Source: Nitrosomonas ureae (lineage in GTDB: Bacteria > Pseudomonadota > Gammaproteobacteria > Burkholderiales > Nitrosomonadaceae). From it: 64,000 nucleotides of DNA. How positions within the stretch are numbered: the stretch's first letter is position 1; each line of letters opens with the position of its first letter. Below the pieces are notes generated by a model that saw nothing but the letters and a program-made list of their open reading frames with translations, did no database searches and was not told the origin of the DNA. The DNA is taken from positions 2,852,001 to 2,916,000 of the forward strand of contig NZ_CP013341.1 of assembly GCF_001455205.1 (NCBI RefSeq), in the 5' to 3' direction. Shown piece after piece: positions 28,774-37,149 of this stretch. Made by a program: the position numbers and the translations under genes.

Positions 28774-29131
28774 GCTTCATCAATAAACATTATTTCTGTT
28801 TCGGAATCCACATCCAGCAAAAAATAAATTCTTGCGATTATGATTTCTTAGCGGAAAGTAAGCTCCTGGAGTCTGCCACAGTATCATGCCTACTGAACTT
28901 CTTGTATTGCCCGGTAAAAATTCCGGTGCCTCTAATCACGAAAAACAGCATCTTAATGAACAAATACCGGTCTATCAATTCTACACAGGCACCAGGCTTG
29001 GTATTATTGACAAATAATAAACAATTGATTGTCCATTCCGATCGCCTGCATTTTCTTGACAAAACGCGCAGCATCTCTATAATCCACCCTTTGTTTCTGA
29101 AGTGATTCAAATCATACAGTAGCTTCAAAAT
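28774..29131. other. Intergenic region upstream of the tRNA operon
   Basis: About 360 bases between dnaE and the tRNA genes. The last 76 bases hold the tRNA promoter. I see no protein gene in the rest. Confidence 0.5.
29056..29083 (+). promoter_or_regulatory. Sigma-70 promoter of the tRNA operon
   Basis: A consensus TTGACA at 29056-29061 and a consensus TATAAT at 29078-29083 are separated by 16 bases. The expected transcription start is about 40 bases before the first tRNA. A perfect -35/-10 pair fits a strong, constitutive tRNA promoter. Confidence 0.85.
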
Positions 29132-29206
29132 GCGGGAATAGCTCAGTGGTAGAGCACAACCTTGCCAAGGTTGGGGTCGCGAGTTCGAGCCTCGTTTCCC
29201 GCTCCA
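29132..29206 (+). tRNA. tRNA-Gly (GCC)
   Basis: A cloverleaf can be drawn: acceptor GCGGGAA with TTCCCGC, D arm with AGCTCAGTGGTAGAGC, anticodon stem CAACC/GGTTG around loop TTGCCAA (anticodon GCC), and T arm GAGTTCGAGCCTC. CCA is encoded. First gene of a three-tRNA operon. Confidence 0.97.
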
Positions 29207-29317
29207 TTATCTAATGAGAATGGTACATGTAAGGTGTTTTTATTGCCGGAAATCGAATAACCTGTGATGCAGGTTTTTCCCGTAAGACTCACATCATGCT
29301 GAAAATCATGTAATAAT

Positions 29318-29391
29318 GGCGGGGTGGCAGAGTGGTCATGCAGCGGCCTGCAAAGCCGTCTACGCCGGTTCGATTCCGACCCCCGCCTCCA
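29318..29391 (+). tRNA. tRNA-Cys (GCA)
   Basis: Acceptor GGCGGGG pairs with CCCCGCC, anticodon loop CTGCAAA gives GCA, and the T arm has GGTTCGATTCC. CCA is encoded. It lies 111 bases after tRNA-Gly. Confidence 0.97.
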
Positions 29392-29417
29392 CAAAAAATC
29401 GATCTAAAAATTCTATC

Positions 29418-29507
29418 GCCCGGGTGGTGAAATTGGTAGACACAAGGGACTTAAAATCCCTCGGGCCTAAAACGCCCGTGCCGGTTCGATTCCGGCCCCG
29501 GGCACCA
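29418..29507 (+). tRNA. tRNA-Leu (UAA)
   Basis: Class II tRNA with a long variable arm (TCGGGCCTAAAACGCCCG). Acceptor GCCCGGG pairs with CCCGGGC, and the anticodon loop CTTAAAA gives UAA. CCA is encoded. It is the last tRNA of the operon; the accessory island begins right after it, which makes it a possible old integration site. Confidence 0.97.
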
Positions 29508-29589
29508 TCCATTAAGCTATTGTTCCAATTCGATTATTTTCTTAATATTTTTGGGAAAGAAGAACCGTTTTAGGCAACATAATAAACGA

Positions 29590-30097
29590 CCCCGTGGCAA
29601 GACCACGGGGTATTAGAAAAGCTCAAGTTGACGCAGTTCTTCTTTTGGTTTGCCTTGATTCTTTACATACCGCTCAACCACACCCCAATCCGCTCTTTCC
29701 CCTACAGTTGCAACATAATAGCCATCCGTCCAAAACTCACCACCCCACAGATCTCGTTTCAAATCCGGCTTCCACTTAAACAATTCCCGCGCTGTTATGC
29801 TTTTGAACACCCTAACAATCTGACCCGGTGCAATTTTCGGATGTGCCGTACAAAGTATATGTACGTGGTCTTCGTCGCAACCTATCTGCTCAAACTCAAT
29901 GTCGTATCGATCTTCTATCGCTTTCGCAGTCATCATAATGATTTTTACAACTGCGTCATCTAACAGTCCCCGTCTGTATTTCACAGGAAATACAATGTGA
30001 TAATGTATCTGCCACCCACAGTGGCTCGCCTTCTCTACGACATCTCGCATCCCATCATTCTAAAGCCTAATTAGATCCCCGTGGCAAGACCACGGGG
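29590..30097. mobile_element. IS200/IS605-like element
   Basis: One TnpA-type transposase gene lies between two identical hairpins, 29590-29610 and 30077-30097. Each has an 8-bp stem CCCCGTGG/CCACGGGG with loop CAAGA. Single-strand transposons of this family are bounded by such hairpins rather than by terminal inverted repeats, and no target duplication is expected. Exact cleavage sites outside the hairpins cannot be set from one copy. Confidence 0.8.
29613..30050 (-). CDS. tnpA: IS200/IS605-family Y1 transposase (TnpA)
   Basis: 145 residues, the full length of IS200-type TnpA. The HUH metal motif is HVHIL (near residue 62) and the catalytic tyrosine lies in VVERYVKNQG near residue 128. The N-terminus IHYHIVFPVKYRRGLL is family-typical. 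It nicks and joins single-stranded DNA at hairpin ends. The stop codon lies 3 bases from one flanking hairpin. All key residues are present, so it may be active. Confidence 0.93.
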   Translation of the reverse strand: MRDVVEKASHCGWQIHYHIVFPVKYRRGLLDDAVVKIIMMTAKAIEDRYDIEFEQIGCDEDHVHILCTAHPKIAPGQIVRVFKSITARELFKWKPDLKRDLWGGEFWTDGYYVATVGERADWGVVERYVKNQGKPKEELRQLELF

Positions 30098-30162
30098 AAT
30101 CGCAAGTTGAAAAATAATGAAATTATTGGTTCGGTTCTCGCAGGCTATTTTTATATGAAAAG

Positions 30163-30465
30163 CTAATCTGGATCAAAGTAGTTTAATACACCCATAGCTT
30201 GGTGCGGTATGCCGATGATGTGAATACAGCTCTCACCAATTGTGTAGAATATCAAATGTGATCCTTGCAAATAACAGTAGTAGCCTTCTTCGATATCAAT
30301 CCTGTGTTTACCTATTTTAGGATTTCCAGCTAGCCACCTGAAACATCGGTCAAGATCGCGCAAATAGCTATCTCGTTTCTTTTTACCCCATTTTTGTAAC
30401 GTATAACGCCCAATATTTTTGAGGTCTTGTTGTGCACGTGGAGTAATTTTGATGGTGAATGTCAT
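30163..30465 (-). CDS. parE: ParE-type toxin (RelE/ParE superfamily)
   Basis: 100 residues. The pattern ITPRAQQDLKNIGRYTLQKWG, then GNPKIGKHRIDIEEGYYCYLQGSHLIFYTIG and IIGIPHQAM, matches ParE. Members poison DNA gyrase, and the cognate ParD binds and neutralises them. Its ATG overlaps the parD stop by 4 bases, so translation is coupled. It is the second gene of the operon and lies next to an IS200-like element, in the accessory island. Confidence 0.9.
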   Translation of the reverse strand: MTFTIKITPRAQQDLKNIGRYTLQKWGKKKRDSYLRDLDRCFRWLAGNPKIGKHRIDIEEGYYCYLQGSHLIFYTIGESCIHIIGIPHQAMGVLNYFDPD

Positions 30466-30710
30466 TCCTTTGCATCCAACTCCTCAATAATCTTATCAAT
30501 AGAATAATCTTTTACGAATTCACCACGCTCAGCTTGTTCCACACCTTCTTTTAAATATATGCGAAGAGCTTCCAGCTTGCTTTTGCGCTCTTCCATTCCA
30601 CGTAATGCCTCGCGAACGACTTCACTCGCCGAGCCATACCGTCCGCTTGCGATCTCATTTTTAATAAATATTTCCCAATGCTCGCCTAAACTCAAACTTG
30701 TCGTTGCCAT
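30462..30710 (-). CDS. parD: ParD-type antitoxin
   Basis: 82 residues. An N-terminal ribbon-helix-helix (TTSLSLGEHWEIFIKNEIASGRYGSASEVVREALRGMEER) binds the operator as a dimer, and an acidic C-terminal segment (GEFVKDYSIDKIIEELDAKE) wraps the toxin. A 12-bp perfect inverted repeat lies 19 bases upstream of its start, the likely autoregulatory site. Confidence 0.9.
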   Translation of the reverse strand: MATTSLSLGEHWEIFIKNEIASGRYGSASEVVREALRGMEERKSKLEALRIYLKEGVEQAERGEFVKDYSIDKIIEELDAKE

Positions 30711-30728
30711 TTTTGATTAAAACTCCCA

Positions 30729-30759
30729 ATATATTCATATATAACAAATATGAATATAT
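30729..30759. promoter_or_regulatory. Inverted-repeat operator upstream of parDE
   Basis: ATATATTCATAT and its exact inverse ATATGAATATAT are separated by 7 bases. The site sits 19-49 bases upstream of parD, where a ribbon-helix-helix antitoxin would bind to repress its own operon. The symmetry is observed; binding by ParD is inferred. Confidence 0.65.
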
Positions 30760-31170
30760 CAAAAGAATGCAATAAATGAAATAAATTTTTGAAAGATTCA
30801 GAGCTTAGGCATATCCATAAAGGTATCTCCACTAAACCCTCGTAAAACGGACTCCCATTCTTCTAAAATATTAAAAAGTTAGTTCGAAGAACTTCCGATT
30901 TTCTGCACCACAGATGGTTTTATACAGTAACACAAGCCTACCAAACTCATATAGTCCGACAAGCTCACTAAACACGAATAAGCAAACGATTTACGTGTTT
31001 TTTATGTGCGATAGATTTCAGTAATATCCTTTACAATCCAGTCAAATATGCAGTAACTCATCTTGTTACTGTTTTGCTTTTGTGAAGCACTTCTTTTCAC
31101 TTGGGAGTTACTGTAATGGCCCGACACACAATCAAAGCTGACCTGGCAATCAAAACCACAAAACCTATGT
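30760..31170. other. Non-coding stretch between parDE and the Cas3 relic
   Basis: About 410 AT-rich bases. No credible gene on either strand; a minus-strand ORF near 31002-31196 has no support. It probably includes the cas promoter, but no clear -35/-10 pair stands out. Confidence 0.4.
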
Positions 31171-31296
31171 CGACATCGTAAAATTATTGTTGCCAAAGCA
31201 GACGAATCGATAGGACTGTTACACGATTTTGGTAAATACAGTACCTTTTTTCAAAACTACATTCAATCTGTTAGTGGATTAAACCAATACATATAA
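31171..31296 (+). pseudogene. Relic of a second Cas3 HD domain
   Basis: The frame reads VAKADESIGLLHDFGKYSTF, then FQNYIQSVSGLNQYI and stop. LLHD(F/L)GKYS followed by FQ-x-YI is the HD-nuclease motif of Cas3. The intact Cas3 just downstream has GLLHDLGKYCPEFQRRL at the matching place, so this piece is from a divergent Cas3. No start codon or upstream domain remains. Its TAA overlaps the ATG of the intact cas3. Confidence 0.6.
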
Positions 31297-32798
31297 TGTC
31301 AACACAGCAATCGAATCAAACTGTTTATTATGCCCACTCAGGTAAACTTGAAGATTTATCAGATGGCCAAACCTTACTTGCTCATTTAAGCAAAGTAAGC
31401 GAAATGGCTGAGCAGAACGCTCATTGGTTTGGAGCTAAAGAATTAGCTAAATATGCTGGTTTACTTCATGATCTTGGCAAATATTGCCCTGAGTTTCAGC
31501 GGCGATTGCAAGGAGGGAAAATCAGAGTGGATCACGCCACTGCTGGTGCACAGGTAGCAGCAGCACGTTGGCAGTTAATGGGTAAATTGCTTGCTTATTG
31601 CATCGCAGGACATCATGCCGGTTTGGCAAATGGGATTGATGAGGGAGAACAACGTTCAAATCTGGATGTTCGTTTAAAGCTTGAGCCCGGCAAAGACATT
31701 CCCCATCTTGATCCGATATGGCAGCAGGAAATAAAACTGCCGGAGCAATTAACAATGCCGGAATTAACATACCATAAAATTTGGCCCGGTTTTCAATTGG
31801 TTTTTTTTACGCGCATGATTTTTTCATGCTTGGTTGATGCTGACAGAAAGGACACCAACAACTATTACCGTAGACTAGAAGGAAAAGGAAATGCTGAATC
31901 AAACTATCCGCCACTGTCGGCTTTGCGCGAGCGGTTCAATACAAAATTAGAAAAAATTCAGCAGAACTTGGCAACCCAGCCGCCGAAAAGCATTAATCAA
32001 CTCCGGCAACGCATACTTGACCACAGCCGCAAACAAGCGGAATTACGTCTTGGTCTGTTTTCTCTCACCGTACCAACCGGAGGCGGAAAAACTTATACAT
32101 CGATGGCCTTTGCATTGGACCATGCCATTGCCCATCAATTGCGGCGGATAATTTACGTCATTCCGTTTACCAGCATTATTGAGCAAAACGCCAAAGTCTT
32201 CCGCGAAGCGTTTGACGACTTGGCCGATGCGGTCGTAGAGCATCACAGCGCTTTTGACGATACCAAACTGCCAAATAACGATGCCCGAGACACCTTGAAA
32301 CTAGCAATGGAAAGTTGGAATGCGCCTGTTATTGTTACTACCGCCGTGCAATTCTTTGAATCCCTGTTTGGCGACCGGCCCTCGCAATGCCGCAAGCTGC
32401 ACAATATTGCCGGTAGCGTGATTATTCTCGATGAAGCCCAAACCTTGCCACTTAAATTGCTGCGGCCAATCATGGCGGCGATCGATGAACTGGCATTGAA
32501 TTACCAATGCAGCATTGTTTTATGTACCGCGACGCAACCTGCGTTAAAAAAAGCAGAGGGTTTCATCAATGGTTTTGAAGATGTCCATGAAATTTCACCT
32601 GATCCGCTCGCTTTATTTACCGAACTTGAACGAGTAACGGTAAAAAACATCGGAGAGCAAACTGACGAGCAACTGCTGACCCATTTACAGGAAAAAGAAC
32701 AGGTACTCATCATCGTCAACAATCGCCGCCATGCCCGTAGTTTGTATGACAGCATGAAAAAATTGGAGCTGGAGGGGGCGCTCATCTTACGACCCTGA
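31296..32798 (+). CDS. cas3: Cas3, N-terminal part (HD nuclease and helicase motifs I-III)
   Basis: 500 residues. HD domain: YYAHSG, AGLLHDLGKY, DHATAGAQ, AGHHAG. Helicase: VPTGGGKTYTSM (motif I, near residue 258), VIILDEAQTLP (II), CTATQPAL (III). The frame ends in LILRP-stop, while the next frame continues the family sequence (MCAKHRSQ...). The break lies just after a G5 run at 32774-32778: one more base would join both parts. Cas3 unwinds and shreds target DNA after Cascade recruits it. As written the protein lacks motifs V-VI. Either a real inactivation or a homopolymer miscall. Confidence 0.92.
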   Translation: MSTQQSNQTVYYAHSGKLEDLSDGQTLLAHLSKVSEMAEQNAHWFGAKELAKYAGLLHDLGKYCPEFQRRLQGGKIRVDHATAGAQVAAARWQLMGKLLAYCIAGHHAGLANGIDEGEQRSNLDVRLKLEPGKDIPHLDPIWQQEIKLPEQLTMPELTYHKIWPGFQLVFFTRMIFSCLVDADRKDTNNYYRRLEGKGNAESNYPPLSALRERFNTKLEKIQQNLATQPPKSINQLRQRILDHSRKQAELRLGLFSLTVPTGGGKTYTSMAFALDHAIAHQLRRIIYVIPFTSIIEQNAKVFREAFDDLADAVVEHHSAFDDTKLPNNDARDTLKLAMESWNAPVIVTTAVQFFESLFGDRPSQCRKLHNIAGSVIILDEAQTLPLKLLRPIMAAIDELALNYQCSIVLCTATQPALKKAEGFINGFEDVHEISPDPLALFTELERVTVKNIGEQTDEQLLTHLQEKEQVLIIVNNRRHARSLYDSMKKLELEGALILRP

Positions 32799-33559
32799 TG
32801 TGCGCCAAACATCGCTCACAAATTTTGGAAAAAGTGCGGGAAGACTTGTTACAGGGAAAACCCTGTCGTTTGGTTTCAACTTCTCTGATTGAGGCGGGCG
32901 TTGATGTTGATTTTCCGTGTGTACTTCGCGCCGAGGCCGGGTTGGACTCCATTGCCCAAGCCGCAGGACGTTGTAACCGTGAAGGCAAGCGCGAGCGTAA
33001 AGACAGTAAAGTCTTGATATTTCAAAGCCCTGATTGGCGTGCGCCACCAGAACTGGAGCAACTGGCCGGCAATATGCGAGAAGTAATGCGTAACCATAAC
33101 AGGAGCTTGCTATCACCCGGTGCTTTAACAAGCTATTTTAATGCTGTGTACTGGTCTAAAGGCGATGAGTTGGACAAGAAGAAAATTCTGGAGACGCATA
33201 ACAATCACTGTCGGCAATTGAGTTTTCCTTTTCAGAATATCGCCCGCGACTTCCGCATGATAGAAACCATGCTCAAGCCAGTAATCATTGAATTTGACGA
33301 CAAAGCGGAAAGACTGTTGCGGGATTTGGAGTTTGCTGAAAATGCAAGCAGCATCGCCCGCCAGTTGCAGGTTTATTTGGTGCAAATGCCAGAACATGGT
33401 TTTAAAGAGCTGTTAAAAGCTGGCGCTATCAAACCCATAAAACCTGAGAAGTTCGGCGATCAGTTTTGGCGTTTAACAGATCTCGATCTTTACGATGAAG
33501 GGGCCGGTCTTAGTTGGGACAACCCAGTTTTCATGGAAGCTGAGAAAACAATAATTTAA
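32798..33559 (+). CDS. cas3: Cas3, C-terminal part (helicase motifs V-VI and tail)
   Basis: 253 residues that continue the same Cas3 in the +1-shifted frame: LVSTSLIEAGVDVDFP (motif V) and SIAQAAGRCNREG (motif VI), then the C-terminal domain. It starts with ATG overlapping the TGA of the first part (TGATG), so translational reinitiation could make it as a separate subunit. The cas5 gene follows after 21 bases. Confidence 0.9.
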   Translation: MCAKHRSQILEKVREDLLQGKPCRLVSTSLIEAGVDVDFPCVLRAEAGLDSIAQAAGRCNREGKRERKDSKVLIFQSPDWRAPPELEQLAGNMREVMRNHNRSLLSPGALTSYFNAVYWSKGDELDKKKILETHNNHCRQLSFPFQNIARDFRMIETMLKPVIIEFDDKAERLLRDLEFAENASSIARQLQVYLVQMPEHGFKELLKAGAIKPIKPEKFGDQFWRLTDLDLYDEGAGLSWDNPVFMEAEKTII

Positions 33560-33580
33560 ATCGGAGTAAGGTTAATCATC

Positions 33581-34264
33581 ATGGCTTACGGCATAAAATT
33601 GCATATCTGGGGCGATTACGCGTGTTTTACCCGGCCTGAAATGAAGGTGGAGCGTGTATCTTACGATGTCATCACGCCCTCGGCGGCACGAGGTATTCTT
33701 GACGCAATTCACTGGAAACCGGCGATTCGCTGGGTTATCGACAAAATTCACGTTTTGAGACCGGTGCGTTTTGAGTCGATCCGGCGCAACGAAGTCGGCA
33801 GTAAAATTTCTGCGAATAAAATCAAAACCGCCATGCGGAATCAAAGCACCCAGGATTTATATCTTGTCGCGGACGATTCCAAAGAACGCCAGCAACGCGC
33901 TTCAACGGTATTGCGCAATGTCGCTTACATTATCGAAGCTCATTTTGAATTGACTGACTTAGCTAGCGAAGAAGATAACAAAGGCAAGCATCTGGATATA
34001 TTCAATCGCCGTGCGCGGAAAGGCCAATGTTTCCAACAGCCTTGCATGGGCGTTCGCGAGTTCCCGGCTTATTTTTCGTTGATAGAACCGGAAGAATCTT
34101 TGCCGGAGTCGGAGTTGACGCCGGAACAACTTAACCGTGATTTGGGTTGGATGCTGCACGATATTGATTTCGCCAACGAAATGATGCCGCGTTTTTTCAA
34201 AGCCGAACTTAAAAGCGGCGTAATCACCGTACCAGACTTTTATAGCGATGAGGTAAAAGCATGA
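33581..34264 (+). CDS. cas5c: Cas5c (Cas5d), type I-C processing nuclease
   Basis: 227 residues, normal length. N-terminal LHIWGDYACFTRPEMKVERVSYDVITPSAARGIL is diagnostic for type I-C Cas5. In this subtype, which has no Cas6, Cas5c itself cuts pre-crRNA at the repeat hairpin and stays in the complex. Its TGA overlaps the ATG of cas8c (ATGA). The conserved Tyr/Lys/His region near residues 45-60 (WKPAIRWVIDKIHVLRPVRF) is intact. Confidence 0.96.
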   Translation: MAYGIKLHIWGDYACFTRPEMKVERVSYDVITPSAARGILDAIHWKPAIRWVIDKIHVLRPVRFESIRRNEVGSKISANKIKTAMRNQSTQDLYLVADDSKERQQRASTVLRNVAYIIEAHFELTDLASEEDNKGKHLDIFNRRARKGQCFQQPCMGVREFPAYFSLIEPEESLPESELTPEQLNRDLGWMLHDIDFANEMMPRFFKAELKSGVITVPDFYSDEVKA

Positions 34265-36141
34265 TATTGAGTTCCCTAGCGCAATATTACCAACGGCTGG
34301 CGGATATGCCTGATGCTATTACCGGTTTGGCGCGTGTGCCGTCTTACGGGTTTAGCGATGAAAAAATCAGTTACGTATTGGTGTTGTCGCGTGACGGTCA
34401 ATTGCTTGATGTACAAAATCATATGGATACCAGTGGGAAAAAGCCGCAGCCCAAACTGGTCAGTGTCCCTCGCCCTGAAAAAAGAACTTTTGGCATCAAA
34501 TCGAATTTTTTATGGGATAAAACAGCTTATGTTCTAGGGGTTGAAGGTAATAAAGATAAGGCCACAGCTCAACAGAATCCCTGGATTGTTGCAGAAAAAA
34601 ATTTCGATGCTTTCAAGCAACTGCATCTTGCTGCACTGGGGGATGTCGACGATGCCGGGCTAAAAGCCTTAAAAGTTTTTTTGCAAAATTGGCACCCTGA
34701 ACATTTTAACCAACCACCATGCTCAACTGAGATGATCGATACCAATTTGGTTTTTAAACTGGATGGCGAAACTCAGTTTTTACATCAAGGAACTGCTGCA
34801 AAAAATCTATGGGCAAGAATGGTAGCTCCTGAAGAGATTGCCGTTAACGGACAATGTTTGCTAACAGGGGAGAGTCTTCCAATTGCGCGTTTGCATCCAT
34901 CGATTAAAGGTGGTTATTTAACAGACTACGGTGGTCAATCTGGTGGTTGTTCTATAGTTTCTTTCAACAAGGAATCATTTACATCGTTTGGTAAAGAGAA
35001 AGGTGGAAATGCACCTGTTTCAGAATGGGCTACTTTTGCTTACACAACTGCATTGAATTATTTATTACGTCGAAAAATCGATAAGGATCATAGCCAAGGT
35101 AATTGCTTATCTGTTGGAGACAGCAGCACCGTTTTTTGGGCGGTAGCCAGTGATGGAGATATTGCGCATGAAGAAGAATTAGTGTTTGCAAATTTGCTGA
35201 TTCCACCATCTGTTGATGACGGTCAAGAAACGACACAAATTGCACCATTACTAATCAAGATAGCCCAAGGAAGACCATTAAATGAATTTGCCCCTAACAT
35301 TAACCCTGAAACCCGATTTTTTGTTTTGGGTTTAACACCCAATGTTGCAAGGCTCTCAATACGTTATTGGTTAGACACTACATTTGGTTATCTGGCAAAC
35401 AACATTTGCGAGCATTATCATGATTTACTCATAAATCCACTACCCTGGCGTGAGCCGCCCTCTATTTGGCGTTTACTAATACAAACAGTAGCTCATAGAA
35501 AAAATGCCGACGGCAGTATTAAGAAACCAGAATATAAGCACGTGCCGCCCCAGTTAGCAGGCGAATTAATGCGCGCCATTATTACCGGGCAGTCCTATCC
35601 GCGTATGTTGTTGGCGCAACTGATTCAAAGAATCCGCTCGGATGGCGATATTAGCGGTATTCGGGTAGCGATGATAAAAGCCATTATTCAACGTGATTTT
35701 CGTAAAGGATTAATACAGGAGGAAGTACCAATGAGTTTAGATTTAAACATCACTCATATCGCCTACCGTTTGGGAAGGCTTTTTGCCGCCATAGAACGAA
35801 TTCAGGAAGCGGCATTAGGACGCGACTTGAATAGCACGGTAACCGATAAATATTACGGCACGGCTTCGACCGTACCTTTTTCGGTATTTCCTCGCTTGTT
35901 GTCAGGCAGTCAGAATCACCTGACGAAGTTGCGCAAGGACAAACCTGGCTATGCGGTCAACCTGAAAAAGGATTTAGCTGAAATTATTGCCGGTATAGAA
36001 AACAGCTTTCCACGGCATTTATCTGTCGAAGAACAAGGGCGCTTTGCTATTGGTTATTACCACCAAAAGCAAAGCTATTTTGAAAGCAGCAAAAAGACCG
36101 ATGCCGTCGCCGATGAATCTAATGAATCAACAAACAATTAA
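34261..36141 (+). CDS. cas8c: Cas8c (Csd1), large subunit of type I-C Cascade
   Basis: 626 residues. It starts MILSSLAQYYQRL, typical of Csd1, and carries GYLTDYGGQSGGCSIVSFN and the C-terminal helical part (also the source of Cas11c in this subtype by internal start). Cas8c recognises the PAM and helps place Cas3. The in-frame ATG at 35731 (MSLDLNITHIAYRLGRLFAAIERIQ) has an AGGAGG-type site upstream (caggaggaagtacca), a good internal start for a small Cas11c of about 137 residues. Confidence 0.95.
   Translation: MILSSLAQYYQRLADMPDAITGLARVPSYGFSDEKISYVLVLSRDGQLLDVQNHMDTSGKKPQPKLVSVPRPEKRTFGIKSNFLWDKTAYVLGVEGNKDKATAQQNPWIVAEKNFDAFKQLHLAALGDVDDAGLKALKVFLQNWHPEHFNQPPCSTEMIDTNLVFKLDGETQFLHQGTAAKNLWARMVAPEEIAVNGQCLLTGESLPIARLHPSIKGGYLTDYGGQSGGCSIVSFNKESFTSFGKEKGGNAPVSEWATFAYTTALNYLLRRKIDKDHSQGNCLSVGDSSTVFWAVASDGDIAHEEELVFANLLIPPSVDDGQETTQIAPLLIKIAQGRPLNEFAPNINPETRFFVLGLTPNVARLSIRYWLDTTFGYLANNICEHYHDLLINPLPWREPPSIWRLLIQTVAHRKNADGSIKKPEYKHVPPQLAGELMRAIITGQSYPRMLLAQLIQRIRSDGDISGIRVAMIKAIIQRDFRKGLIQEEVPMSLDLNITHIAYRLGRLFAAIERIQEAALGRDLNSTVTDKYYGTASTVPFSVFPRLLSGSQNHLTKLRKDKPGYAVNLKKDLAEIIAGIENSFPRHLSVEEQGRFAIGYYHQKQSYFESSKKTDAVADESNESTNN
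35731..36141 (+). CDS. Putative Cas11c from an internal start in cas8c
   Basis: Within cas8c the sequence caggagg lies 8-9 bases before an in-frame ATG at 35731. The product would be the helical C-terminal part (SLDLNITHIAYRLGRLFAAIERIQEAALG). In type I-C systems a small Cas11 subunit is known to be made by internal translation of cas8c. The strong ribosome site inside the gene is observed; its use is inferred. Confidence 0.6.
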   Translation: MSLDLNITHIAYRLGRLFAAIERIQEAALGRDLNSTVTDKYYGTASTVPFSVFPRLLSGSQNHLTKLRKDKPGYAVNLKKDLAEIIAGIENSFPRHLSVEEQGRFAIGYYHQKQSYFESSKKTDAVADESNESTNN

Positions 36142-36152
36142 GGACAACCATA

Positions 36153-37139
36153 ATGACTATTCAAAACCGCTACGAATTTGTTTATTTATTTGACGTAAGC
36201 AACGGCAATCCCAATGGTGATCCCGATGCGGGCAACATGCCGCGATTAGACCCCGAATCAAGTAAGGGCTTGGTTACCGATGTCTGCTTAAAGCGAAAAA
36301 TACGCAATTTCATTGAGCTTACGCATTCAAACGAACCGGGTTATCAGCTATTCATACAAGAAAAAGCAATCTTAAACCATCAAATTGAACGGGCTTATAG
36401 GGAAAGCGAGTCGGTTCGTAAAAACCTTGAATTGTGGGATCAGTATCAAAAAGATAAAAAGGACAAAAAGAAAAAAGCTGAGGAAAAAACGCCTCAACCT
36501 GACAGACATTATGAAGATATTGCCCAAGATTGGATGTGTGAAAACTTTTATGATGTCCGAACGTTTGGGGCGGTTATGAGCACAGGGTCAAGCTCAGATT
36601 CAGAAGATGAAGATGGCGAAAAAAAGAGCAAAATTGTTAAACGGGCTGGCCAAGTTCGCGGCCCGATCCAACTGGCATTCGCCAAATCGATAGACCCGAT
36701 CATCCCGTTGGAAATATCCATCACCCGCATGGCGGTAACTACTGAAAAGGAATCTGAGGAGCAGTCGGGCGGAAACCGAACGATGGGGCGCAAGCACATT
36801 GTGCCTTATGGCTTGTATCGTGTGCATGGTTTTATTTCCGCTAAGCTGGCGGAAAAAACCGGCTTTTCGGAAACCGATCTGGAAAAACTCTGGCAAGCCC
36901 TGAGTTTAATGTTTGAACATGACCGCTCTGCCGCTCGTGGCGAAATGGCGGCGCGTAAATTGGTCGTCTTTAAACATAATGATGCTTTGGGTAATGTTCC
37001 GGCGCATGTATTATTCGACCGCGTAAAAGTTGAACGTATTCATGGTGACACCGATACGCCCGCGTCGAGTTTTAGTGATTATAAAATCAGCGTTGACAAA
37101 GCCAATCTTACAGATGTCACCATAGACGAAAAATTTTGA
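36153..37139 (+). CDS. cas7c: Cas7c (Csd2), crRNA backbone subunit
   Basis: 328 residues. The N-terminus YEFVYLFDVSNGNPNGDPDAGNMPRLDPES is the Csd2/Cas7 signature, with GHKRKIRNF-like VCLKRKIRNFI after it. Further match in RTMGRKHIVPYGLYRVHGF. Several copies wrap the crRNA in Cascade. A lysine-rich insert (KDKKDKKKKAEEKTP) near residue 110 is longer than usual to my eye. It starts 11 bases after cas8c. Confidence 0.95.
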   Translation: MTIQNRYEFVYLFDVSNGNPNGDPDAGNMPRLDPESSKGLVTDVCLKRKIRNFIELTHSNEPGYQLFIQEKAILNHQIERAYRESESVRKNLELWDQYQKDKKDKKKKAEEKTPQPDRHYEDIAQDWMCENFYDVRTFGAVMSTGSSSDSEDEDGEKKSKIVKRAGQVRGPIQLAFAKSIDPIIPLEISITRMAVTTEKESEEQSGGNRTMGRKHIVPYGLYRVHGFISAKLAEKTGFSETDLEKLWQALSLMFEHDRSAARGEMAARKLVVFKHNDALGNVPAHVLFDRVKVERIHGDTDTPASSFSDYKISVDKANLTDVTIDEKF

Positions 37140-37149
37140 GAGAGATATT

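Noticed and set aside
29588..29612. Hairpin after tRNA-Leu as a terminator
   Set aside because: An identical hairpin occurs at the other side of the transposase and there is no U-run, so it belongs to the IS200-like element.
31002..31196. Minus-strand ORF of 64 codons upstream of cas3
   Set aside because: No domain or ribosome site, and it overlaps the Cas3 relic on the other strand.
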